Assembly (NCBI GenBank): GCA_964450865.1
Contig: CAYVHB010000006.1
Location: 1 to 64,000, forward strand
DNA: 64,000 bases
Direction of reading: 5' to 3'
Origin: CAYVHB01 sp964450865
GTDB lineage: Bacteria > Bacillota > Clostridia > Saccharofermentanales > UBA5734
Made by a program: the position numbers and the translations under genes. This document shows positions 51,766 to 59,281 of the stretch, one piece after another. Under the pieces are notes generated by a model, which ran no database searches, was not told the DNA's origin, and saw nothing but the letters and a program-made list of their open reading frames with translations. The first letter of the stretch is position 1, and every line of letters begins with the position of its first letter.

Positions 51766-53358
51766 TTAAAACTGGTTATAAATGAAGGAGGTGGCGTTAT
51801 ATCCGATCCCGTAGGCACCCAGGACCAGGATCGCCAGCACCAGGCCGGCGTTCAGGGCATAGCGCACAGCCAGCGGCTTTTGCGCCAGCTGGTCCCGGAC
51901 ACTGCCGGAACGCTGCGCCAGGCTGACCCCGATCATCAGGGCCACACCAATGATCAGGAGCACGTAGTCGGCGGGACCAAGACCCAGCTTCAGGAGCGAA
52001 CCATCCGTCAGGACCCGGGGATTGAAGCGGGTAAAGATGGAAAGATACATCCGCAAGGCCGTACCGACATCCTTGTAACAGTCAAAAATCCGGATCGAAC
52101 ACATGATCCAGAACATCCGGGCGACCTGGAAGAGACGGAAAGCAAACAGATGGGAAACCTTGAAGGTCCGATGGAACCAGTTGTAGAACGGGGTCAGCTC
52201 CTGCGAGACCAGGATGACCAGGCAGTTGGAAAGACCCCAGGCGACATAATTCCAGCTGGCGCCATGCCAGATACCGGTGGTCAGCCAGACCAGGATCGTT
52301 GCCAGGTAGACCGGTACGCGCTTGCCGAGGGAATCGCCGAGCAGCGCCCGGGCCCTGGAGGAAAGCTTGAGCATCGGCTTGCTGACCGAAATCGGGAAAA
52401 ACAGGTAGTCCTTGAACCAGGCACCCAGTGAAATATGCCAGCGCCGCCAGTACTCGACGATATTCTTGGAAAAGAACGGCCGCTGGAAATTCTCGCGGAC
52501 CCGGATGCCCAGGACCTGGGCAATGCCGATGGTAATATCGATACCGCCCGTGAAATCCGCGTATAGCTGGATGGCGTAAAAGAACATGCCGATCATCACA
52601 TAGGTGCCGTCATAAACGGCCGGGTCACTGATGATGGTCCGCACGGCAGCCACAATCCGGTCGGCGATGACCATTTTCTTGAAAAAGCCCCAGAGAATGC
52701 GCTGCAGGCCATAGCTGGCCGCATGGACATCGAAGGCATGCGGCTGATAAAGGGTCTGGGCCAGGTCGTCATAGCGGCTGATCGGACCCTGGATCAGCTG
52801 GGGGAAGAAAGAGACAAACAGGGCCAGCTTCGCTATATTGCGTTCCGGCGGGTACTTGCCGCGGTAGACGTCGATGATGTAGCCCATTGTCTGGAAGGTA
52901 TAGAAAGAAATACCCAGCGGCAGGGCCAGATGGAGAAAGGAGAGCTGCTGGCCGGTCTTGAATACACCCAGCAGCGCATTGACATTGGCAATGGTGAAGT
53001 TGGCATATTTAAGAATCGCCAGCAGGCCGAAATTGAACAGCAGACAGGCTACCAGCCAGCGATTCTGGCGGCTGCGGATGGTCGCCTTGTATTGCTTGCG
53101 CTCGTCACGCGACAACGTAGCCTTGTTGGCCGCCAGCCAGGCATCCTGGACGGTCTGCAAGGCCTGCATGCGCAAACCGGCCACGTAGGTCGAAACCGTC
53201 GTGGCCAGGATATAGGCCAGATAGCCGATACCGGCGAAGCCGTAAAAAACGTAGCTGGCTGCCAGCAGCAGCATCCACTGGAAACGGCGGGGAATCAGGT
53301 AGTAAACAATGAACAGCGTGATCAGAAACAGGACAAAGGTTGAAGAAACAAAGCTCAT
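51766..53358 (-). CDS. MBOAT family O-acyltransferase (DltB/AlgI-like)
   Basis: 530 residues with about 11-12 membrane helices. MBOAT signatures: FPQLIQGPISRYDDL, YFYAIQLYADFTG-type helix (FYAIQLYADFTGGIDI), ENFQRPFFSKNIVEYWRRW, and the catalytic His in TTGIWHGASWNYVAWG (about 365). In dlt systems DltB passes the aminoacyl group from the carrier protein across the membrane. It is 61 bases after the carrier gene. Length is longer than typical DltB (~400) and nearer to AlgI-type proteins. Confidence 0.9.
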   Translation of the reverse strand: MSFVSSTFVLFLITLFIVYYLIPRRFQWMLLLAASYVFYGFAGIGYLAYILATTVSTYVAGLRMQALQTVQDAWLAANKATLSRDERKQYKATIRSRQNRWLVACLLFNFGLLAILKYANFTIANVNALLGVFKTGQQLSFLHLALPLGISFYTFQTMGYIIDVYRGKYPPERNIAKLALFVSFFPQLIQGPISRYDDLAQTLYQPHAFDVHAASYGLQRILWGFFKKMVIADRIVAAVRTIISDPAVYDGTYVMIGMFFYAIQLYADFTGGIDITIGIAQVLGIRVRENFQRPFFSKNIVEYWRRWHISLGAWFKDYLFFPISVSKPMLKLSSRARALLGDSLGKRVPVYLATILVWLTTGIWHGASWNYVAWGLSNCLVILVSQELTPFYNWFHRTFKVSHLFAFRLFQVARMFWIMCSIRIFDCYKDVGTALRMYLSIFTRFNPRVLTDGSLLKLGLGPADYVLLIIGVALMIGVSLAQRSGSVRDQLAQKPLAVRYALNAGLVLAILVLGAYGIGYNATSFIYNQF

Positions 53359-53418
53359 GAAACCTCACTTGGCAGGGGGGCGGCCGGACAGCAGCGGGCG
53401 GGGCAACAGCCGGCCCGC

Positions 53419-53646
53419 TTATTCGTCAAGGAGCCGCTCGATCAGCGCATACAGCGCCTGGGCTGAGTTGAAATTTTCCGGGACAATGTCTTCTACCGGG
53501 ATCACGACGTCAAATTCATCGTTGATCTCGGCAATCAGCGTCACGATATCAAAAGAATCAAGCACCTTGCCGTCAATCAGCCGGGCATGTGTTTTAAAAT
53601 CAACATCGGGGTGCAGTCCTTTGAGAATTTTTATCAATTGGTCCAT
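53419..53646 (-). CDS. Acyl carrier protein, DltC-like
   Basis: 75 residues with the phosphopantetheine site LDSFDIV (Ser31). Helical carrier fold: LIKILKGLHPDVDF, LIAEINDEFDVVIP. It begins 2 bases after the ligase gene, as dltC does with dltA, and would be loaded by that ligase after activation by AcpS (encoded at 28726-29295). Confidence 0.9.
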   Translation of the reverse strand: MDQLIKILKGLHPDVDFKTHARLIDGKVLDSFDIVTLIAEINDEFDVVIPVEDIVPENFNSAQALYALIERLLDE

Positions 53647-53648
53647 TC

Positions 53649-55169
53649 TTAATCTCTCCTTGTACTGGTGTATGCTTCAGTCAGCGTTTTGCGGTCAATC
53701 TTGGAATTGGTTGTGAGCGGCAGCCGTTCGAGCTGCTCGACGGCATTGGGAATCATGTAACGGGGCAGTTTAACCTTGAGGTAGGATGTGATCTCGGCTG
53801 GCGATACAGGTCCGGCGTAGCACAGGACAATCCGGGACTTGACTTTGTCATGCACGCAGCAGGCCTGGGCCACGCCCTCATGCATGCTGGCAATCACTTC
53901 TATTTCGCCCATTTCGATCCGGTGGCCCATGTGCTTGATCTGGTAATCCTTGCGGGAAATAAATACAAGCTCACCGCGGTCGTTATAACGGCCGAGATCG
54001 CCGGTCCGGTAAATCAGTTCAGGGTAGACGGTATTGAGCGGATTCTGGACGAAAACAGACGCGGTCTTCTCGAAATCCTGGTAATAACCGTGAGTCAGGG
54101 ATGAACCGCGCACGCAGATCTCGCCCGGCTCGCCCGGAGCGGCCCGCCGGTGGTCTTCGGTCAGCAGGAGGATATCGGTATTGGGGAAGGGCCGGCCAAT
54201 CGGCAGGACTTCGTCGAGTGCAAATTCCCGGTCGACCTCGTAGAAACAGCAGACTCCGGTCGCCTCGGTCGGTCCGTACAGATTGATGAAACGGGCCGCC
54301 GGCAGCGCCTGGCGCCAGCGATTGAACTGCTTGATCGGGAACACCTCGCTGGCGAAAGCAATAGTCCGCAGGCTGGCCGGAACCAGCTTGTCCAGCACAT
54401 TGAGTCCGGAAATCATCGTCAGGGCCGTTACCACCCAGCAGACTGTATTGATCTGGTGCTGATTGAGATATTCAACCAGGCGCAGCGGAAACATGAACAG
54501 GGACTTGGGGATGATGTAGGCCGAGGCGCCAAACTTGAGCGTCGGGTAGAGCTCCTTGAGACAGGCATCAAAGTACAGCGGGGTCTGGTTGCCAAAGACC
54601 GTGTCAGCATGGACCTGCAGGATATCACACAGGCTCTCGATATAGTCGATGACCGAGCGGTGGCTGGCGACGACACCTTTGGGGATACCGGTCGAGCCGG
54701 ATGTAAAAACGATGTAGATCGGGTCTGTATCGATCGCCCGCCGGCGGATGGCGGCCAGTGCGGCGGTATCCGGCAAGGTCTGCACGATATCATCGTAAAG
54801 ATAGACCGTACCGTGATCGGCAAAAGACTCGGCCAGTTCCCGTGTGACCGCGTCGCAGATCATGGCCCGTGGCTTCAGATTCTTGAAAATGAGTTCGATG
54901 CGGTGGCGTGGCATCTCCTCGTCAAGTGGCACATAAAAATTCCCGCTGTAAATGACACCGTAAAAAGCCACGATGGTGCGCGGATGGCGCTCCATGAACA
55001 CGACAACCGGCTCACCGGACAGGCCGGACTGGTTGAGAAACGTGCCGATGGCCCGGGATTCCTGCCAGACCTCGGTAAAGGTCAGGCTGTCCGTACCATT
55101 GGAGTAAGCCATTTTATCCGGGACACGCTGGACTATGTTGTCCAGGTACTCTAAGACATTTTTCTGCAT
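53649..55169 (-). CDS. DltA-like amino-acid:carrier-protein ligase
   Basis: 506 residues, the length of DltA. Adenylation motifs: A3 IVFTSGSTGIPKGVV (156-165 core), Asp201 in YFDACLKELYP to bind the amino group, YGPTEATGVCC, RTGDLGRYNDRGE, and the A10 lysine (Lys490) in LPLTTNSKIDRK. It activates an amino acid with ATP and loads the carrier. The motif that in DltA reads F-C-G-E, whose Cys contributes to D-Ala selectivity, reads F-A-S-E (272-275). The substrate may therefore not be D-Ala. It lies 15 bases after the racemase. Confidence 0.85.
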   Translation of the reverse strand: MQKNVLEYLDNIVQRVPDKMAYSNGTDSLTFTEVWQESRAIGTFLNQSGLSGEPVVVFMERHPRTIVAFYGVIYSGNFYVPLDEEMPRHRIELIFKNLKPRAMICDAVTRELAESFADHGTVYLYDDIVQTLPDTAALAAIRRRAIDTDPIYIVFTSGSTGIPKGVVASHRSVIDYIESLCDILQVHADTVFGNQTPLYFDACLKELYPTLKFGASAYIIPKSLFMFPLRLVEYLNQHQINTVCWVVTALTMISGLNVLDKLVPASLRTIAFASEVFPIKQFNRWRQALPAARFINLYGPTEATGVCCFYEVDREFALDEVLPIGRPFPNTDILLLTEDHRRAAPGEPGEICVRGSSLTHGYYQDFEKTASVFVQNPLNTVYPELIYRTGDLGRYNDRGELVFISRKDYQIKHMGHRIEMGEIEVIASMHEGVAQACCVHDKVKSRIVLCYAGPVSPAEITSYLKVKLPRYMIPNAVEQLERLPLTTNSKIDRKTLTEAYTSTRRD

Positions 55170-55184
55170 GTTTTCATTTCACCT

Positions 55185-56051
55185 TTAAGAAATCAGCTGG
55201 CGGCAGCCTGGCTTGAGCGGGGTGCCACAGCACTCCAGTGAGCGCAGGGCCAGCACCTCCATGGCATCCAGATAGCCGGGGCCAATTGAATAGTCACGCT
55301 TGATCAGTGACAATTCCGTGCAACCCAGTATTATAACTTCAGCGCCCTGATTTTTCAACTGCCCGGCGGCAGCCAGGAAACGGTCGATCTCAACCGGGCG
55401 GCCGGCTTTGACATTCTGGTAGATGACGTGCATGACAGCCTGCTGGTGCAGCGTGTCCGGCACGGCAACGGAAAGGCCGGCTGCTTCCAGCGCCTGCTGG
55501 AAAAGGCCGCTGGCCAGGGTGCCGTCAGTGGCCAGCAGGCCGGCCCGGCGAATACCCGCGGCCTGCAGATAGGTAACGGTCTCGGCAATGATGTGGATCA
55601 CCGGAACCGGCAGGGCTGCCGCCAGCTGTGGATAAAAATAGTGCGCTGTAATGCACGGCACGGCCAGGCAGGTTACGTTATTCCGGGCCAGGACCAGCCC
55701 GGTTTCAATCAATAGCGGCAGCGGGCTTTCCTGAATCTGGCCGAGAATATAGCCGGTCCGGTCCGGAATGGATGGCCGGCTATAAATCAGCATCTCCAGA
55801 TGATCCTGGTCACAGCGGGCGTCGGTCATCTGGATAATCAGCTCATAGAAGTAAGCCGTCGCCATCGGTCCGAGGCCGCCGATGACACCAAGCAGGCCCG
55901 GCCGGTCCGGTATGGCGGCCGCATGGACGGTTGACTGAACAGCCGGGCTATCCGGCGCTGCGGACTGGTCTGGCACCAGCCCGGCAGCGGATAAAGCGTC
56001 AACTGGCATCGGTGGCATCTCAGGAAACGGGTAATCGTCCGGTCCGCTCAT
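55185..56051 (-). CDS. Aspartate/glutamate racemase family protein
   Basis: 288 residues. After a ~48-residue Pro/Ala-rich extension: LGVIGGLGPMATAYFYELI, the first catalytic Cys in VPCITAH (Cys133; the usual Asn after it is Ile), and the second in ILGCTELSL (Cys244). The two-cysteine, cofactor-free mechanism interconverts L- and D-Asp or Glu. Its ATG overlaps the transglutaminase stop (ATGA) and it ends 15 bases before the DltA-like gene, suggesting that it makes the amino acid that system uses. Confidence 0.82.
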   Translation of the reverse strand: MSGPDDYPFPEMPPMPVDALSAAGLVPDQSAAPDSPAVQSTVHAAAIPDRPGLLGVIGGLGPMATAYFYELIIQMTDARCDQDHLEMLIYSRPSIPDRTGYILGQIQESPLPLLIETGLVLARNNVTCLAVPCITAHYFYPQLAAALPVPVIHIIAETVTYLQAAGIRRAGLLATDGTLASGLFQQALEAAGLSVAVPDTLHQQAVMHVIYQNVKAGRPVEIDRFLAAAGQLKNQGAEVIILGCTELSLIKRDYSIGPGYLDAMEVLALRSLECCGTPLKPGCRQLIS

Positions 56052-57799
56052 TCGGCAGGCGTTGCGGGATACTTGGAATGATCCCAGATGTGGCTGTTAT
56101 TGTGTTTGACCGAGTAAGCCGTGATCTCGGCATCGGTCAGCATGAAGAACTCACCGCCGGCCTTGCGGGGCGTGGTGTCGAAATGATACCAGCCCTCACC
56201 CAGATTGACCAGGTTCCAGTAGTGACCGCCATTAAGCTTGACAATGTCCATGTTCTGGATCCCGGCCCGGGTCAGGAGGATCTTGGCTGTCGCGAAATAA
56301 TTAAAACAGTCGCCGCGGCCCGTCTTGATCCCCTGATAAGCAGCATTGATCCAGCTGGACTTGTCGGAATGATTCACATAGCCGATATGACGCTTGGTCC
56401 ACCAGTAAATGGCATTGGCCTTTTCACGCTTGCTCATGCCAGGCTTGATGATCCTGGCCAGCACATCATCGGCCATCTGGTCGAGAACAGCCGGATCAAT
56501 GGCGTTGGCAGTCTTTTCGACGACGAGAATCGTCGCTTTTTTACGGGCCGTATTGCCGGCCGCGTCGGTAGCTGTATAGATCACGGTGTAAGTGCCGGTC
56601 TTGCGCAGGTTGACTGCGCTGCTGTCGACCTGCAGGTCAAGCTTCTCATCGCGATTGTCCGTGACAGTCACGCCTTTGCGATAGGCAATCGTGGCGCCAA
56701 TGAAGACCGTCTGGCTCTTGACGCCCTTGATGACCGGGGCCGTCTTGTCAACCTTGACGGTAACCTGCACAGGCAGGGCAGCCTGATTGCCGGCCTCATC
56801 AACCAGCAGGACGGTAATTGCCTGGCTGCCGGCTTTCGTCAGGTCCGGTGCCGTTTTAAAAGTGACTGTGACGGCGCAAGCATCGACGATATCTTTCACC
56901 AGGGTCCGGGCATCGAGGGTGTCATTGATCCAGACTGCCTGATTGACGGGGGTTGCAACCGGGGCGGTCGTGTCGACCAGTTCCAGCTCCGAATCATAAA
57001 TTTCATCGCCAAGCTGGATCTGGATAGCCTGGCGGCCGGGCCTGCCAAGATCGAGCGAACTCAGATCCGTCACAAAGGCAGCCGGCTCTGTCTCGTTAGG
57101 GCCAAGGAAGGCGGCCAGATCAACCGCCGGGGTACCTGCTTCGAGCTGAACATGGGTACGGACCCGGGCAATCGTCAGCCTGGCAGACAGTTCAGTCTTG
57201 TTCAGGCTGGCATCTTCAAGACGGACCACAACATCCTGGGTGCCGCTCTTGCTGAAATCGGGTGCCTTGACAAAGGTTGTCCGGACTTCTGTCGCATCAT
57301 GCAGATCCCGGACAAAGGCGGAAGCCGCCAACGTTTCACCGATCCAGATCTCCTGGTCGGCAGCCGCGGCTGCCGGCGGTGTACGGTCTACCACATGGAT
57401 CTGCGAATGGTACAGCTTCCCGCCGATGAGGATCTGCAGGTCATATTGGCCAGGCACGGCCAGGTTCAGGTCGTTCATATTGGTGACAGTCGCGGCCGCC
57501 ACATCGGTCGGCCGGATGAAATCAGCCAGATTCAGTGAGGAGGTGCCGGCCTCGACCGTCACACGCGACTTGACGCGCGGCGGCCAGAGAAACAGCAGCA
57601 GGGTAACCACGACCAGGACACTGGCCAGGAACAGAAATGCTTTTTCCGGCAGGCTGAAGCCGCGGCGCCGGCGCCGGGCTCGGGCGGGGCGGACAGTGGA
57701 GCCGGCTGCAGCCGCATAGGGCTGGTAGGGGGAACGGCCGGATTGGGAGTTGCTGGACTGAGAACGGCTGGACACGGAAGAATTGGGCGTGGGGCGCAT
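56048..57799 (-). CDS. Membrane-anchored Ig-like / transglutaminase-like protein
   Basis: 583 residues. A Ser/Arg-rich cytoplasmic tail and one membrane helix (about 52-72), then four or so Ig-like (Big/HYR-type) repeats (about 78-430; RKTGTYTVIYTATDAAGN is typical), and a C-terminal transglutaminase-like domain with Cys in GRGDCFNYFATAKILL (about 495), His in NGGHYWNLV and Asp in WYHFDTTP. Such proteins act at the cell surface, as cross-linkers or proteases. First gene of the coupled envelope run. Confidence 0.85.
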   Translation of the reverse strand: MRPTPNSSVSSRSQSSNSQSGRSPYQPYAAAAGSTVRPARARRRRRGFSLPEKAFLFLASVLVVVTLLLFLWPPRVKSRVTVEAGTSSLNLADFIRPTDVAAATVTNMNDLNLAVPGQYDLQILIGGKLYHSQIHVVDRTPPAAAAADQEIWIGETLAASAFVRDLHDATEVRTTFVKAPDFSKSGTQDVVVRLEDASLNKTELSARLTIARVRTHVQLEAGTPAVDLAAFLGPNETEPAAFVTDLSSLDLGRPGRQAIQIQLGDEIYDSELELVDTTAPVATPVNQAVWINDTLDARTLVKDIVDACAVTVTFKTAPDLTKAGSQAITVLLVDEAGNQAALPVQVTVKVDKTAPVIKGVKSQTVFIGATIAYRKGVTVTDNRDEKLDLQVDSSAVNLRKTGTYTVIYTATDAAGNTARKKATILVVEKTANAIDPAVLDQMADDVLARIIKPGMSKREKANAIYWWTKRHIGYVNHSDKSSWINAAYQGIKTGRGDCFNYFATAKILLTRAGIQNMDIVKLNGGHYWNLVNLGEGWYHFDTTPRKAGGEFFMLTDAEITAYSVKHNNSHIWDHSKYPATPAE

Positions 57800-57963
57800 G
57801 CTTGAAGACCCTTTCTCGAGGTTCAGAATAATCCTGGCGGATCTGTGCCAGCGGGGAGCGGCTGCAGAACGGCCCCGGATAATGAGTGGCTATCTGAGTA
57901 TCTTCCCGATTATAGCACAAAGCGATTAATTTACAATGAACGAACGGCAGGTGAACGTGAAAT

Positions 57964-58173
57964 CGGCAGATATTTCTTGATTTACCGATATTTACACGTT
58001 ATAATTTACACGGTGTGCNNNNNNNNNNNNNNNNNNNNNNNNNNNNNNNNNNNNNNNNNNNNNNNNNNNNNNNNNNNNNNNNNNNNNNNNNNNNNNNNNN
58101 NNNNNNNNNNNNNNNNNNCGGCAGATATTTCTTGATTTACCGATATTTACACGTTATAATTTACACGGTGTGC
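57964..58173. other. Assembly seam: 55-bp identical flanks around 100 Ns
   Basis: Bases 57964-58018 equal 58119-58173 exactly, with 100 Ns (58019-58118) between. The overlap length equals that at the other gap. The promoter of the M23 gene lies within the repeated piece, so it appears twice in the record but is probably single in the genome. Confidence 0.92.
58132..58160 (+). promoter_or_regulatory. Promoter of the M23 peptidase gene
   Basis: TTGATT (58132-58137) and TATAAT (58155-58160), 17-base spacer, about 35 bases before the ATG. A duplicate lies before the N gap because of the seam. Confidence 0.8.
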
Positions 58174-58195
58174 TTTGCACGCAGAAGGAGTGTCC

Positions 58196-59134
58196 ATGAA
58201 AAAACGCCAACAGGCAATTGCGGAGCAAACTTGCAGGCCGGTCAGACGTTTCTGGTTTTGGGCAGCAAAGTATCGGCGGGCTATCCTGGCCGGCGGACTC
58301 AGCCTTGTTTTGCTGGCGTCCGGCACGCTTGGCTATCAGTTCGGGCAACAGCAGCCAGCCGTGGCCGCCAGCCTGGATGATGCAGACAGCATGGCCAGCT
58401 TCAGCCGTGATCTCGCAGCCCGGGAGGATCTGTGCAAAACGATCGAACAGGTCGATTTGCAGACCGCCCTGCAGGCTGCCCGGGATCGCAATGAGGCGCT
58501 CAACGATTCGCTGCAGTCGACCCAGGACGAGATGGACGAGCTTGAGAATACCATTCTCAATGCCCTGATGTCCAACCTGAGCAGCCAGATGGTCTCCCGT
58601 TCCAGCAATACGGCCTCGGCCATGGCGGCCGAGGCCCGTAACCTGCTCAGCCTGTCGCGTAAACTGACAGCCTTCAAAAAGACACCGGAGGCCCGCGAGA
58701 TCAATCTCGCCGGCTATGAGGAAAAAATCAGCCGCCGGCTGGCCTACCTGCCGACACAAAAGCCCAGCTCCGGCAACATGCACGGCTATGGATACCGCTA
58801 TCACCCTATCAAGGGCTATTATCACTTCCATCCGGCCGTTGACATGGCAACCGACTACGGCTCACCCATCCGCGCAGCTGGCGCCGGCACGGTCACGGCT
58901 GCCAGATATAATTCATCGGCCGGCAATTTTATCACGATCAATCATGGCAATGGATTTACGACGACCTATATGCATTGCAGCAAATTGCTGGTCCATGCCG
59001 GCCAGACAGTAAAAAAGGGTGAGCTGATCGGCAAAATCGGCAGCACCGGCTCTTCCACCGGCCCGCATCTGCATTTCGAAATGCGATTCTATGATGAGCC
59101 GGTCAATCCTGTCAGCATGATCATGCAATATTGA
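58196..59134 (+). CDS. M23 family metallopeptidase with coiled-coil region
   Basis: 312 residues from ATG 58196 (AAGGAG upstream). Membrane helix (about 27-50), an extracytoplasmic coiled coil (about 70-170, DQSLQ-type heptads in LNDSLQSTQDEMDELENTIL), and an M23 domain: YGYRYHPIKG, FHPAVDMATDYG (zinc His and Asp), YMHCSKLLVHAGQTVKKG, GPHLHFEMRF (zinc and catalytic His). It should cleave peptidoglycan cross-bridges or activate amidases, as EnvC-like proteins do when degenerate; here the zinc ligands are all present. Confidence 0.92.
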   Translation: MKKRQQAIAEQTCRPVRRFWFWAAKYRRAILAGGLSLVLLASGTLGYQFGQQQPAVAASLDDADSMASFSRDLAAREDLCKTIEQVDLQTALQAARDRNEALNDSLQSTQDEMDELENTILNALMSNLSSQMVSRSSNTASAMAAEARNLLSLSRKLTAFKKTPEAREINLAGYEEKISRRLAYLPTQKPSSGNMHGYGYRYHPIKGYYHFHPAVDMATDYGSPIRAAGAGTVTAARYNSSAGNFITINHGNGFTTTYMHCSKLLVHAGQTVKKGELIGKIGSTGSSTGPHLHFEMRFYDEPVNPVSMIMQY

Positions 59135-59236
59135 TCCGCCTGAACCGGCCTGTCCGGCGATCTGGCCCTGGTCCGGGCTGGCAGCCTGGCAGCGCGCAGT
59201 GGGCAGTGGGTAAAACCTGATGAGATCATATGAACG

Positions 59237-59267
59237 CAGGCCGGACTTTGTCCGGTCTGAATTTTTC
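59237..59267 (+). terminator. Terminator between the M23 gene and the PBP gene
   Basis: Stem CAGGCCGGAC / GTCCGGTCTG (59237-59246 and 59250-59259), then AATTTTTC. Confidence 0.8.
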
Positions 59268-59281
59268 AAGGGGGCCTGAAA

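Noticed and set aside
55931..57538. 535-codon open frame on the plus strand opposite the transglutaminase gene
   Set aside because: The minus-strand protein has clear catalytic motifs; the plus-strand product is featureless.
57845..58380. Open frames reading through the second N gap
   Set aside because: Same reason; the sequence there is an assembly seam.
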